A model generated the notes under the pieces. That model did no database searches. It saw nothing but the letters and a program-made list of their open reading frames with translations, and had not been told where the DNA came from. From NCBI RefSeq assembly GCF_000179555.1, contig NZ_AECZ01000007.1, forward strand, positions 62,001-126,000: 64,000 nucleotides of DNA. The letters run 5' to 3'. Made by a program: the position numbers and the translations under genes. The first letter of the stretch is position 1, and each line of letters opens with the position of its first letter. Positions 14,357-23,450 of the stretch are shown piece by piece. The DNA comes from Solidesulfovibrio fructosivorans JJ] (GTDB taxonomy: Bacteria; Desulfobacterota; Desulfovibrionia; Desulfovibrionales; Desulfovibrionaceae).

Positions 14357-16480
14357 CTACCCGGCGACTGCCTTGGGGCCGGCTTCCCCGCTGTGTTGCA
14401 GTTCCCCGATCAGGGCGGACAGCTCCTCGACTTGCCCGGCAACCGAGGCGACCACATCGCCCGATTGGCGCATGGCGTCGGTGGTGGTCGACGAGATGGC
14501 GCTGATGTCCCCGATGCTTTGGTTGATGGCCTCGCTTGTGGCCGATTGTTGCTCGGCGGCCGTGGCGATGGCATGGACCTGGTCCGCCGTGGAATCCGCC
14601 AGCGCTTTGATCCGGCTCAAAATCCGGCGGGATTCCTCGGCCAGGGCGACGGTCTTGTCGATGGTCGCGGCATCATGGTCCACGGCCTGGCTGCTGTGGC
14701 GCGTGCCGTCCTGGATATCGCGGATCGCCTTGTCCACTTCCTTGGTGGCATGCATGGTTTTTTCGGCCAGCTTTCTGACTTCGTCGGCGACCACGGCGAA
14801 TCCCCGGCCGGCCTCGCCGGCCCGGGCCGCTTCGATGGCCGCGTTGAGCGCGAGCAGGTTGGTCTGGTCCGCGATGTCGGAGATGATGCCAAGCACGCGC
14901 CCGATGTCTTCCGCCTGCCGGCCGAGCCGTGTCATGCGTTCGCGGGCCTTGGAGGCGTCGGCCTTGACCTGTTCCATGGACGCCGCCACCTGGCCGATGG
15001 TGGCCGCGCCTTCCTCGGCCTTCTCCCGGGCCTGGGCGGAAATGTCGGCCGCGGCCGCGGCGCTTTTGGCCACCTCGAACACCGTGGCGTTCATTTCCTC
15101 CATGGCCGAGGCGGTTTCCTCCACGCGCCGGGCCTGGACCTCTGCGCCGTCGGACGCCTGCCCGATGTGGTCCGACAATGTCCGAGCGGCCGAAGACACC
15201 ACCGAGACTACCGCTTCCAGGCGGTTGGCGGCCACCAGCATGCCCTCGGCCTTGGCCCGTTCGGCTTGGCGCGAGGCTTCTTCGGCCTTGTCCGTGGCGG
15301 CTTGGCAGGCCAGGGCCTTTTCCTCGGCTTCACGGCTTTTGGCCCGCACGCTGGCCATGGTTTCGCCCAGGCGTTGCGCCATGGCGCCCAGCGCGGCGTA
15401 CATGGCCGCGATCTCGTCCTTGAAGCGCGGTGGTTGCAGGCGTGCTTCGTACCGGCCCGCACTGACGGCCTGCAAAAATTCCCCAACCCGCGACAAGGGG
15501 CGAATCACCGACCGGTCCATGAAGAGCCAGATGCCGCCGACGACCAGCATCAAGCTGGCCAGCGCCACCCAGGCGATGGTCGTCACGGTCGCGCGTGCCG
15601 GCCGCATAAGCTCCCGTTTGGCGATGCAACTGACGAAGCGCCAGCCGGTCTCCGGCGCGTCGAAGACATTGGCCACATAGGTTTCGCCGCCGAGGTCGAC
15701 CTCGACCTTGCCCGCCGGACCCGAGAAAAGCGATTCCAGGGAGGCGTCCCCAAGTTCCGTAAGTTTTTTGAGGCTGTGTTGCGGCTGCTCGGTATCGGCG
15801 ATGATGGTGCCGTTTCGGGTGGCCACGATGACGAAGCCGGTTTTGCCCGGACGGATATCCGCCACCATATCGGTGATGACGGAAAGGGAGATATCGGCCG
15901 AGACCACGCCAAGGATATGGCCGGAGGCGTCGGAAAAGGCCCGGGCCGCGCTGATGGAGGCCCGCCCGTCGGTGGAGCGGAAGGGTGCGGACAGGACGGC
16001 CGTGTCCGGCGCTGCTGCCGCGGCCTTGTACCAGGCGCGCCCGCGCGGATCGTAGGCGGCGCGAGGGGCGTCCGAACTGCTGATGAAGCCGCCGAACCGG
16101 CTGCCCAGATAGACCTTGCGGTAGTTGGGATGGGACTTTTGCATAAGGAGGCAGCGCTCCCGCAATTGTCGACCCAGGGCGTCGTCCGCGCGCGGCAGGG
16201 TGGCGACCTTGCCCGTGACGGACAGGAAATCGGTCAGGCCGGCATCGATGCCGCGCAGCTCCGGGTACGAGGCCAGATGGTCCATATTGGCCTTTGCCTC
16301 GTGTAAAAACAGCTGGATGGCCGTATTCGTTTCGGCAAGATCCCTTTTGGAATCGGAAATGTAGTTGTCATAGGAAAGGACGACGATATCATAGGCGGTA
16401 ATGCCCAAGATGCACAAAAAAGGAATGATGATGATGGCGATGACGCCGCAGATCAGTTTGATTTTGATGGAGCATCGCAT
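14357..16480 (-). CDS. Methyl-accepting chemotaxis protein with dCache sensor
   Basis: A 707-residue chemoreceptor. The ATG at 16480 follows AAAGGAGG; a longer open frame upstream lacks such a site. It has TM1 (about 10-32), a dCache periplasmic domain (about 35-285; [20 protein letters not shown] and the [16 protein letters not shown] strand), TM2 (about 290-312), HAMP (about 315-370), a long coiled coil and the conserved MCP hairpin ([19 protein letters not shown]). It signals to CheA. The C-terminus lacks a CheR-binding pentapeptide. dCache domains bind amino or organic acids, and with a C4-dicarboxylate operon upstream such a ligand is plausible but unproven. Confidence 0.9.
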   Translation of the reverse strand: MRCSIKIKLICGVIAIIIIPFLCILGITAYDIVVLSYDNYISDSKRDLAETNTAIQLFLHEAKANMDHLASYPELRGIDAGLTDFLSVTGKVATLPRADDALGRQLRERCLLMQKSHPNYRKVYLGSRFGGFISSSDAPRAAYDPRGRAWYKAAAAAPDTAVLSAPFRSTDGRASISAARAFSDASGHILGVVSADISLSVITDMVADIRPGKTGFVIVATRNGTIIADTEQPQHSLKKLTELGDASLESLFSGPAGKVEVDLGGETYVANVFDAPETGWRFVSCIAKRELMRPARATVTTIAWVALASLMLVVGGIWLFMDRSVIRPLSRVGEFLQAVSAGRYEARLQPPRFKDEIAAMYAALGAMAQRLGETMASVRAKSREAEEKALACQAATDKAEEASRQAERAKAEGMLVAANRLEAVVSVVSSAARTLSDHIGQASDGAEVQARRVEETASAMEEMNATVFEVAKSAAAAADISAQAREKAEEGAATIGQVAASMEQVKADASKARERMTRLGRQAEDIGRVLGIISDIADQTNLLALNAAIEAARAGEAGRGFAVVADEVRKLAEKTMHATKEVDKAIRDIQDGTRHSSQAVDHDAATIDKTVALAEESRRILSRIKALADSTADQVHAIATAAEQQSATSEAINQSIGDISAISSTTTDAMRQSGDVVASVAGQVEELSALIGELQHSGEAGPKAVAG

Positions 16481-16587
16481 GCTCGCCTCCTTTGTCCGTT
16501 TTCCATCGACCCGGGTCCGGGCGGCAGGGTGCATCCCGCAAAAAGGGGACCGGCGTGTTTTTCCATGCCGGAAAGGGGCGGGCGCAT

Positions 16588-16623
16588 GAAAAAGCGGGGC
16601 GACGTTTGCCTGCGCCGCCCCGC
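16588..16623 (-). terminator. Terminator of the fumarate-metabolism operon
   Basis: On the minus strand GCGGGGCG pairs with CGCCCCGC (16616-16623 with 16594-16601) and is followed by a run of five T. It lies about 60 bases after the stop of the HdrB-like gene. Confidence 0.75.
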
Positions 16624-16681
16624 TGCGAATACGGGCACTTCTGCCGGAACAGGCGCGTTGCGCCTGGCGGCGCTTCGCGCC

Positions 16682-17557
16682 TTATGACCGGCCGGCGCGT
16701 TCCGCCTGGCGCAAGGCCGGCCTGGGGTCGACGATATGCCTCCCCAGCGCCATGTCCTTTTTCCCGAGCCCCAGGGCCTGCCCGACAAGCTGGGCCAGAT
16801 GCAGCACCGGCACGGGCTTTTCGCCGCAAGCGGCGGAGAGCGCGTCCGGCTGGTACATGTCGAGCTGCATGTGGCACAGCGGGCAGGGGGTCAGCAGGCA
16901 ATGCGCCCCGGCCTTGGCCGCGCTGGTCACGGCCGAAGCGGTCATGCGCATGGCCGTGTGCTCGGCCGGGAACACGGCGTGGAAACCGCAACAGCGCAGG
17001 CGTTCCGGAATGGCCACGGGAGTGGCCCCGCAGGCGCGGATGATCCGCTCCAGGCTCTGGGGATTGAGGTGGCTCTCGTAGTTCATGATTTCCGGCGGCC
17101 GCACGGAATGGCAGCCGTAAAACGGGGCCACGCGCAGGTTGCCCAAGGGTTTTTCGACCATGGACGACCAATCGTCGCAGGTGTCGGCCAGAATCCACAG
17201 GAAGTGGTTCACTTCCGACGTTCCCCGGAAACGCAGGCCGATTTCGGCCAGGCGCTCGTTGGCCTTGTCCATGGTTCCGTCCAGCAGCTTGGCCCGGGCC
17301 TGGCGCAGCATCAGGGCGCATGTGCTGCAGGCGGTGACGACCGGCAGGCCCATGTTTTCGGCCAGGGCCAGGTTGCGGGCGTTGGCCAGGAGCGCCGCTT
17401 CGGGATCGACGTCCTGCACGTGGCTGGCCCCGCAGCAGGACCAGCCGGGAATTTCCACCAGTTCCATGCCGAGCCGCTTGGCCACGGCCAGGGTGGAGAC
17501 CAGCGCCTCCTTGGCCGCGGCATGGAGAACACAACCGGGAAAGAACGCATACTTCAT
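16682..17557 (-). CDS. HdrB-like subunit (two CCG domains) of fumarate/succinate oxidoreductase
   Basis: A 291-residue protein with two cysteine-rich CCG domains. The first has FFPGCVLH, WSCCGASH and ACSTCALM; the second has FYGCHSVRP, LRCCGFH and PCPLCHMQ. Both sets are complete, as in HdrB and in the SdhE-type third subunit that replaces the usual membrane anchor in type E succinate/fumarate enzymes, where it is thought to pass electrons to quinone or thiols through special [4Fe-4S] clusters. There is no membrane segment. It follows the iron-sulfur subunit gene by two bases and is the last gene of the operon. In methanogen thiol:fumarate reductase this part is fused to the iron-sulfur subunit; here it is separate. 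Confidence 0.85.
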   Translation of the reverse strand: MKYAFFPGCVLHAAAKEALVSTLAVAKRLGMELVEIPGWSCCGASHVQDVDPEAALLANARNLALAENMGLPVVTACSTCALMLRQARAKLLDGTMDKANERLAEIGLRFRGTSEVNHFLWILADTCDDWSSMVEKPLGNLRVAPFYGCHSVRPPEIMNYESHLNPQSLERIIRACGATPVAIPERLRCCGFHAVFPAEHTAMRMTASAVTSAAKAGAHCLLTPCPLCHMQLDMYQPDALSAACGEKPVPVLHLAQLVGQALGLGKKDMALGRHIVDPRPALRQAERAGRS

Positions 17558-17559
17558 GG

Positions 17560-18525
17560 CTAGTTCCTTTCGGGGGCGATGACCTTGCGCAGGCCGTCGA
17601 TGTTTTCCACGGGGGAATTGTCGGCCACGAACAGGCGGGCCGCTTCCACGACGCCGAGCTTGCCCTTGGCGAACATGCGCAGGGTGAAGGGCAGGTGCTT
17701 GGTGGCGGCGCTGGCCATGCCCTCGGTGCGGGGCACGAGTCTGACTTCGTTGAGCCGGCCGGTCTTTTCCAGGTCGGTGCGGAAGGCCTCGGCATGGCGC
17801 GGACCGGGGCCATCGGTATGGCCGGAAGCCACGGCCATGTGGCGCATGGCGGCGATGTCCTCCCCGGGGCGGATGTGCTTGGGGCATTTGGTGACGCATT
17901 CCATGCAATGGACGCATTTCCACAGGCCGTGGGCCAGGACGCTTTCCACGTGGAGCATGGGCTCGGCCGAGCGGGAGTCCTCGGCGTAGCGGGCGGCGTG
18001 GGTGAAGACGAAGGGCTCCAGGAAGTCCTCCCCGGAGTCGGCGAGCTTGTTGCATTCCGAGGCGCAACTGCCGCACAGGATGCAGTCCCACTGTTTGGCC
18101 ACGGCCTGCATCTCCCGCGGGGACTGCCGGCACCCCTTGTCGGCCGAGAATTCGTGCTTGGCCAGCAAGCCCGGCTTGGCCAGGCGCAGGTGCTCGATCT
18201 TTTCTTCCCACGCCACCACCAGGTCGCTTATGACCTTGGCGTTGCCAAGCGGGCTTATGCGCAGCGCTCCCTCGCCCCAGATCTTGAGCAGGTCGTCGAC
18301 CATGGTGTCGCAGGCCAGCACGGCGTTGCCGTTGACGCGCACGGCGCAGGCTCCGCAGATGGCGCTGCGGCACGAGGCCGTGAAGTTGAGTGTCGGGTCC
18401 AGATGCTCCTTGATGTGAATCAGGCAGGCGAGCACCGTCATGCCGGGCCGGTAGGCGAACGTGTAGCGCTGGCACCAGGTGTCCTTGCCGTCGAACCGGT
18501 CGATGAGAAAGGCCAGGGTATCCAT
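17560..18525 (-). CDS. frdB: Iron-sulfur subunit of fumarate reductase/succinate dehydrogenase
   Basis: A 321-residue SdhB/FrdB-type protein. The N-terminal ferredoxin domain has CRSAICGACAVRVNG with a further Cys at about 72 for a [2Fe-2S] cluster. The C-terminal domain has CILCGSCASEC and CVHCMECVTKCPK for the [3Fe-4S]/[4Fe-4S] centres. It is longer than common FrdB (about 240), with an extra C-terminal 70 residues. It links the flavoprotein (18525-20249) to the HdrB-like subunit. Its ATG overlaps the flavoprotein stop by one base (TGATG). The direction of the physiological reaction is not decided by sequence. Confidence 0.9.
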   Translation of the reverse strand: MDTLAFLIDRFDGKDTWCQRYTFAYRPGMTVLACLIHIKEHLDPTLNFTASCRSAICGACAVRVNGNAVLACDTMVDDLLKIWGEGALRISPLGNAKVISDLVVAWEEKIEHLRLAKPGLLAKHEFSADKGCRQSPREMQAVAKQWDCILCGSCASECNKLADSGEDFLEPFVFTHAARYAEDSRSAEPMLHVESVLAHGLWKCVHCMECVTKCPKHIRPGEDIAAMRHMAVASGHTDGPGPRHAEAFRTDLEKTGRLNEVRLVPRTEGMASAATKHLPFTLRMFAKGKLGVVEAARLFVADNSPVENIDGLRKVIAPERN

Positions 18526-20249
18526 CAGTATTTACGCTCCTGCGGTTGATGGCGGGTGACGGCCACCGGGCGGTAGTCGAGGCGGTAGTCGCCGTCCGCG
18601 ACGGTCACCAGGCTGTGCTTGAGGAAGCTCGCGTCGTCGCGGGCGGGATAGTCCTCCCGGGTATGGGCCCCGCGGGACTCGTGGCGGGCCGTGGCCGCGA
18701 CCAGGGCGCACCGGGCCAGGGTGAGCAGGTTGCCCACCTCCAGGAAGTGGGCATAAGCCGTGTTGCAGACCGGATTGGCGTTGCCGACCACGGCGGTCCC
18801 GTATTCCTTTTGCAGGTCGGTCACGGCGGCAAGGGCTCCGGCGAGCTTTTCCTCGGTGCGGAAGATGCCCATGCCCTCCCACAGGATGGCGGCCAGCTTT
18901 TCGCGCAGCTCGGGCGCGGTGGGGCCGTTCTTGCGGACGGTGGTTTCGACGAAGTGCCCGCGCCATTTCGCGGACAGCTTTTCCAGCGCGCTCTCGCCGC
19001 CCAGGGACTTGCCCGGCACGTACGAGGCCGCGCCGATGCCGGCCTGCTTGCCCGTGACCATGGCGTCGGCCAGGGAGTTGCCGCCCAGGCGGTTGGCTCC
19101 GTGGATGGAGACGCAGGAGCATTCGCCGGCGGCGAAGAGCCCGGGCACGGCCGTCTTCATGTGCTCGAAATCCACCACGTCGATGCCGCCCATGGAGTAG
19201 TGGGCCGTGGGGCGCACGGGAATGGGCTGCTCCACCAGGTCCAGGTTCTCGAAGAGCAGGCCCACATGGCGGATTTGCGGCAGGCGTTCCAGGATGCGTT
19301 CGCGGCCGAGATGGCGCAGGTCGAGGAGCACGTGGGCCCCGAGGCCGCTGCCGTAGCCGCGCCCCTCGATGATCTCCGTCTCGATGGCCCGGGCGGTGAT
19401 GTCGCGCGGGGCCAGTTCCATGCGGTCCGGGGCGTAGCGGGCCATGAAGCGCTCGCCGTCGGCGTTGACGAGGTAGCCGCCTTCGCCGCGCGCCGCCTCG
19501 GTGATGAGCACGCCGCCGTTGGCCACGCCCGTGGGGTGGAACTGGACCATTTCCGGGTCCTTGAAGGCCACGCCGGCGCGCAGGGCCACGCCTACGCCGT
19601 CGCCCGTGGCGATATAGGGCGTGCTGGTGCGGGCCCAGAACATGCGGGTGTAGCCGCCGGTGGCCAGGACCACGGCCTTGGCCTTGATCGGGGTCACCTG
19701 GCCGGTGTTGGTGTCGCGCACCACCACGCCCCGGCACACGCCGTCCTCTATGGCCACGTCCAGCACCTGGGAATTGATGCGGAACTTGACGCCGCACTTG
19801 AGCGCATAGTCGAAGTTGGAGTGCAGCAGGATATGCCCGGTCTTGTCGGCCGAGAAGTTGGTGCGGGCGTACTTGTGGCCGCCCATCAGGCGGCAGGCCA
19901 CCCGGCCGTCGTCCTTGCGGCTGTAGGGCGTGCCCCAGAAGTCGGTCTCGCGCACGGCCTCGGACGCCTTTTGCACGAAGAAGTCGATGGCGTCCTGGTC
20001 GCCCAGGTAGTCGCTGCCCTTAACTGTGTCGAAGCTGTGCGCCTCGAGCGAGTCCTCCTGGCCGGGGAAGTCCAGCACGCCGTTGATGCCGCCCTCGGCC
20101 ATGCAGGTGGCCGAGCGGGTGGGCATGGTCTTGGTGACGACCAGGATGTCCAGGTCCGGATTGATCTGGAGCGCGCCGACGGCCGCCCGCAGTCCGGCCC
20201 CGCCCGAGCCCACGATGACGATGTCGTGCGATTCCTTTGCGCTAGCCAA
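18525..20249 (-). CDS. frdA: Flavoprotein subunit of fumarate reductase/succinate dehydrogenase
   Basis: A 574-residue SdhA/FrdA-type protein. I placed the start at the TTG at 20249 because it has GGAG upstream, overlaps the fumarase beta stop and sits where the family begins ([20 protein letters not shown]). The FAD dinucleotide motif, [20 protein letters not shown], the HYSMGGIDV stretch and [15 protein letters not shown] are all present, so the active site for fumarate/succinate looks intact. The position of the usual covalent-FAD histidine (SHT in E. coli enzymes) is SAT here (Ala47), so FAD should be bound non-covalently, as reported for thiol:fumarate reductase-like enzymes. Together with the HdrB-like third subunit this points to a type E enzyme. 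Confidence 0.9.
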   Translation of the reverse strand: MASAKESHDIVIVGSGGAGLRAAVGALQINPDLDILVVTKTMPTRSATCMAEGGINGVLDFPGQEDSLEAHSFDTVKGSDYLGDQDAIDFFVQKASEAVRETDFWGTPYSRKDDGRVACRLMGGHKYARTNFSADKTGHILLHSNFDYALKCGVKFRINSQVLDVAIEDGVCRGVVVRDTNTGQVTPIKAKAVVLATGGYTRMFWARTSTPYIATGDGVGVALRAGVAFKDPEMVQFHPTGVANGGVLITEAARGEGGYLVNADGERFMARYAPDRMELAPRDITARAIETEIIEGRGYGSGLGAHVLLDLRHLGRERILERLPQIRHVGLLFENLDLVEQPIPVRPTAHYSMGGIDVVDFEHMKTAVPGLFAAGECSCVSIHGANRLGGNSLADAMVTGKQAGIGAASYVPGKSLGGESALEKLSAKWRGHFVETTVRKNGPTAPELREKLAAILWEGMGIFRTEEKLAGALAAVTDLQKEYGTAVVGNANPVCNTAYAHFLEVGNLLTLARCALVAATARHESRGAHTREDYPARDDASFLKHSLVTVADGDYRLDYRPVAVTRHQPQERKY

Positions 20250-20796
20250 GGGCGGCCTCCAGTTCGGGCACGGCGTACAGGTCGCCGCCGTGGCAATCGT
20301 TGATGACCAGCACCGGGAAGTCCTCAACGGTCAGCTCGCGCACGGCCTCGGGGCCGAGGTCCTCGTAGGCGATGACCGTGGCCTTTTTGATGCGAAGCCC
20401 AAGCAGCGCGCCGGCCCCGCCGGTGGCCCCGAAGTACACGGCCTTGGGCTCGGCCATGGCCGCCTTGACCTCGGGCGCGCGCATACCCTTGCCGATCATG
20501 CCCTTGAGGCCTTCGGCGATCAGGCGCGGGGCGAAGGAATCCATGCGGTAGCTGGTGGTGGGGCCGGCCGCGCCGATGGCGTAGCCGGGCCGGGCCGGGG
20601 AGGGACCGACGTAATAGATCACAGCGCCCTTGGGATCGAAGGGGAGGGGCTCTCCGGCGTCGAGGGCCTCGACGAGGCGTTTGTGGGCCGCGTCGCGGCC
20701 GGTGTGGATGATGCCGGTGAGGTGGACCACATCGCCGGCGCGCAGCTTTTCCACGTCCGCATCGGAAAGCGGCGTGGTCAGATGATATTCGGCCAT
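20242..20796 (-). CDS. Class I fumarate hydratase, beta subunit
   Basis: A 184-residue C-terminal-type subunit of [4Fe-4S] fumarase/tartrate dehydratase: [50 protein letters not shown] and the GKG motif, all typical of the family. With the alpha subunit it interconverts fumarate and malate. Its ATG overlaps the alpha-subunit stop and its stop overlaps the flavoprotein start, so the genes are tightly coupled. Two-subunit fumarases of this type are usual in strict anaerobes. L-tartrate dehydratase is the alternative, but the operon context favours fumarase. Confidence 0.9.
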   Translation of the reverse strand: MAEYHLTTPLSDADVEKLRAGDVVHLTGIIHTGRDAAHKRLVEALDAGEPLPFDPKGAVIYYVGPSPARPGYAIGAAGPTTSYRMDSFAPRLIAEGLKGMIGKGMRAPEVKAAMAEPKAVYFGATGGAGALLGLRIKKATVIAYEDLGPEAVRELTVEDFPVLVINDCHGGDLYAVPELEAALG

Positions 20797-21635
20797 TAGA
20801 GCGTGACCTCCTTGTGCCGGGAGCTGTGGCACTGGATGTTGACGGCCAGCGGCAGGCTGGCCAAGTGGCAGGGGGCGGTCCTGATCTTGACGCCAAGACA
20901 GGTCGTCGCGCCGCCAAGGCCCATGGGGCCGATGCCGAGGCGGTTGATGGAAGCGAGCAGGTCCGCTTCCATGGCCGCCACCTCGGGATCGGGATGGACG
21001 TCGTCCACCCGGCGCATGAGCGCCTTTTTGGAGTTGATGGCGGCCAGCTCGAAATTGCCGCCAATGCCGACGCCGACCAGAATGGGCGGGCAGGGGTTGG
21101 AGCCCGATTCGGCCACGCGGCGGATGACGAATTCGCGGATGCCGGGAAGCCCCTGGGCCGGGGCCAGCATCATCACCCGCGACATGTTCTCGGAGCCGCC
21201 GCCCTTGGCCATCATACAGATCTTGAGCGCATCCCCGGGGACCATGTCGAAATGGATGATGGCCGGGGAATTGTCGCCCACGTTCTTGCGGGTGAAGGGA
21301 TCGCAGGTGGATTTGCGCAGAAAACCGTCGCCGTAGCCCTTGACCATGCCGGCGTTTATGGCCTCGCGCAGGCTGCCGTCCTCCAGGCGGACGTCCTCGC
21401 CCGCTTCGACGAAAAAGACGCCCAGGCCGCAGTCCTGGCACAGCGGCAGCCCGGTCCGGGCGGCCAGGGCGGCGTTCTCCTCGAGCTGGCCGAAGATTTC
21501 ACGGGCCGAGGGTACGGTTTCGGCCGCCTTGGCCTTGGCGAAGGAGGCCAGCACATCGGCCGGCAGGTAACGGTTGGCGTCGATGCACATGGCGGCCACG
21601 GCGTCGACAACGCTTTGTCTGGAAATGGTGCGCAT
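20796..21635 (-). CDS. Class I fumarate hydratase, alpha subunit
   Basis: A 279-residue N-terminal-type subunit with the cluster-binding cysteines in LPLCQDCGLGVFF, SNPCPPILVGVGIGG and GATTCLGVKI. The start at 21635 has AAGGAG at a good distance; the longer open frame upstream runs into the transporter gene. It forms the oxygen-sensitive [4Fe-4S] fumarase with the next gene. It is 40 bases downstream of the dicarboxylate transporter and in the same operon, so imported malate or fumarate can be fed straight into fumarate reduction. Confidence 0.9.
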   Translation of the reverse strand: MRTISRQSVVDAVAAMCIDANRYLPADVLASFAKAKAAETVPSAREIFGQLEENAALAARTGLPLCQDCGLGVFFVEAGEDVRLEDGSLREAINAGMVKGYGDGFLRKSTCDPFTRKNVGDNSPAIIHFDMVPGDALKICMMAKGGGSENMSRVMMLAPAQGLPGIREFVIRRVAESGSNPCPPILVGVGIGGNFELAAINSKKALMRRVDDVHPDPEVAAMEADLLASINRLGIGPMGLGGATTCLGVKIRTAPCHLASLPLAVNIQCHSSRHKEVTL

Positions 21636-21675
21636 GAGAACTCCTTGTCTATAAGTCCGCTGCTCTGCCGGCGCG

Positions 21676-23106
21676 TTAGCCACGCATGAGGATCCAGGGG
21701 AAACCGACCAGCAGGTACACGCCGAGGAAAATGGCGCCGAAAACGAGGCCAAGAAGCCAGAATTCGCGGCTCTTGATGTAGCCGGAGCCGAAATAGAGCG
21801 GCGAAGGACCGGTGCCGTAGGGGCTGATGATGCCCATGATGCCAAGCGATCCGCACAGGAGCATGGAGACGACCTGCATGTTGAGGGCGGGCACGGCCAT
21901 GGCCGTGGCCAGCATGACCGGGAGCAGGGCGGCGACGTGGGCGGTGACGCTGGCGAACATGTAGTGGCTGACGAAGAAAAGGATCACCAGGCCGATCATC
22001 ATGGCGGTGGGGGAAAAGCCCTGCATGTGCGCAGCGGCCGCCTCGGCGAACCACTTGAGAAAGCCGGTTCTTTTCAGGCCGTCGGCCATGGTCACCAGGG
22101 TCGCGAACCAGGCCAGCACGTTCCAGGCCTGCTTGTAGCGGATGATGTCGTCCCAGGTGACGACCTTGGTCAGGGCCATGACGCACACGGCGGCCAGGGC
22201 CACGGTGGTGGAGTTGATGGAGCTCTTGAGGAATATCCAGCCCAAAAGCGCGGCCACGGCCAAAAGGCCCATGGTGATTTCCCGCCCGGTGATGGGGCCG
22301 AGCTTCCTCAGTTCCTCGCCGGCCCAGATGGGGGCGTTTTCCGAGGTCTTCTGGGTGGGCGGGTAGATGAGGTACGTCAAAAGAGGGGTGGCCAGGAACA
22401 GGATGGCTCCCACGGGCAGGACGCTGATGAACCATTGGCTCCAGCCGAGTTGGATATGGGCGGTCTTTTCCACCAGGGACTGGGCCAGGACGTTGGGGGC
22501 CAGGCCGGTTAAGAACATGGACGAAGTGACGCAGGTGGTGGCCAGCGCTGTCCACATGATGTAGGCGCCCAGCCCCCGGGGATTGTTCTCCGGCGTGGAG
22601 CCGTACAGCGGCGGAATGTTTTTGATGATGGGGAAGATGGTGCCGCCGCTGCGGGCCGTGTTGGACGGCATGAACGGGGCCAGGATGAGGTCGGCCAGGG
22701 CCACGGCGTAGCCCAGGCCCAGGGTCTTTTTGCCCATGCGCTTGATCAGCGTCAGTCCCAGCCGCTTGCCAAGCCCGGTCTTTTCATAGCCCAGCGCGAA
22801 CATGAAGGCCGCGAAGATGAGCCAGACCGTGCCGTTGGAAAATCCCGACAGTCCCCACTTGATGGCCTCGCCGGCCGAAGGGAGCTTGCCCGGGGTCATG
22901 GGAACGATCCGCAAGACGGTGGCCAGGGTGACGCCGATCAGCCCGATCAGGGCCGGGGCCACGGGTTCCAGAACCAAACCCAGCACAACGGCCGCGAACA
23001 CGGCGAAATAGGTCCAGGTGGCGGATGAAAGTCCTTGCGGGGCGGGCAGCAGCCAGATGATCAGGCCGAGCAACACCGGCGCCAGGAGCTTGATGGAGCG
23101 CTGCAT
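21676..23106 (-). CDS. DASS-family dicarboxylate transporter (CitT/2-oxoglutarate-malate type)
   Basis: A 476-residue polytopic membrane protein. The start at 23106 is preceded by GAGGAG. It carries the DASS signatures SNTARSGGTIFPIIKN in the first half and ISPYGTGPSPLYFGSGYIKS in the second, and has the usual inverted-repeat plan of about 11-14 membrane segments. Relatives exchange citrate/succinate, malate/oxoglutarate or fumarate/succinate. As the first gene of an operon with fumarase and fumarate reductase, import of malate or fumarate with succinate export is the likely job. A sigma-54 promoter precedes it (23251-23267). Confidence 0.88.
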   Translation of the reverse strand: MQRSIKLLAPVLLGLIIWLLPAPQGLSSATWTYFAVFAAVVLGLVLEPVAPALIGLIGVTLATVLRIVPMTPGKLPSAGEAIKWGLSGFSNGTVWLIFAAFMFALGYEKTGLGKRLGLTLIKRMGKKTLGLGYAVALADLILAPFMPSNTARSGGTIFPIIKNIPPLYGSTPENNPRGLGAYIMWTALATTCVTSSMFLTGLAPNVLAQSLVEKTAHIQLGWSQWFISVLPVGAILFLATPLLTYLIYPPTQKTSENAPIWAGEELRKLGPITGREITMGLLAVAALLGWIFLKSSINSTTVALAAVCVMALTKVVTWDDIIRYKQAWNVLAWFATLVTMADGLKRTGFLKWFAEAAAAHMQGFSPTAMMIGLVILFFVSHYMFASVTAHVAALLPVMLATAMAVPALNMQVVSMLLCGSLGIMGIISPYGTGPSPLYFGSGYIKSREFWLLGLVFGAIFLGVYLLVGFPWILMRG

Positions 23107-23250
23107 GGGAATCTCCTCGGGATTGGGCGGTTGGATCTGGGCCGGTCTCGGCGGCCGGCGGCCGTTACGACAATGCCGGGCACGGCGGCACACCTTCCGT
23201 GCCCGGCGGAGAGAAGAGGGGCATGGCGATCGCGCCATGGGGAGCGCAAA

Positions 23251-23267
23251 AGCAGGATGGGTGCCAA
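23251..23267 (-). promoter_or_regulatory. Sigma-54 (-24/-12) promoter of the dicarboxylate operon
   Basis: The minus strand reads TTGGCAC, five bases (CCATC), CTGCT, with GG and GC exactly ten bases apart as sigma-54 promoters require. It lies about 145 bases before the transporter ATG. A sigma-54 activator gene ends just upstream (23444), so the promoter and its regulator are adjacent. Confidence 0.8.
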
Positions 23268-23339
23268 GCTGGCCGAACTGTGGCAGTCTATTGAAATAAA
23301 AGACAAAGTCGGGAAAATACGATGACCATCACAAAAGAA

Positions 23340-23450
23340 CCCCCATAACCTTGGTTATGGGGGCTATACGCCATACGGATTAAAAAACGATGTTTTACAG
23401 GAAGTTGGCGGCCATTCCCCAAAGGTTATGGCCATTGCCCGGGTTATGAG
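23340..23450. repeat. Repeated GGTTATGG motifs: probable activator sites and a hairpin
   Basis: CCCCCATAACC (23340-23350) and GGTTATGGGGG (23353-23363) form an 11-bp palindrome with a 2-base gap. Two more direct copies, GGTTATGG at 23424-23431 and GGTTATGAG at 23442-23450, lie further upstream of the sigma-54 promoter, the last one inside the end of the activator gene. The positions, about 75-200 bases upstream of the -24/-12 boxes, suit enhancer sites for the adjacent response regulator. The palindrome followed by TTCTTTT on the minus strand may also end the activator transcript. Confidence 0.6.
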
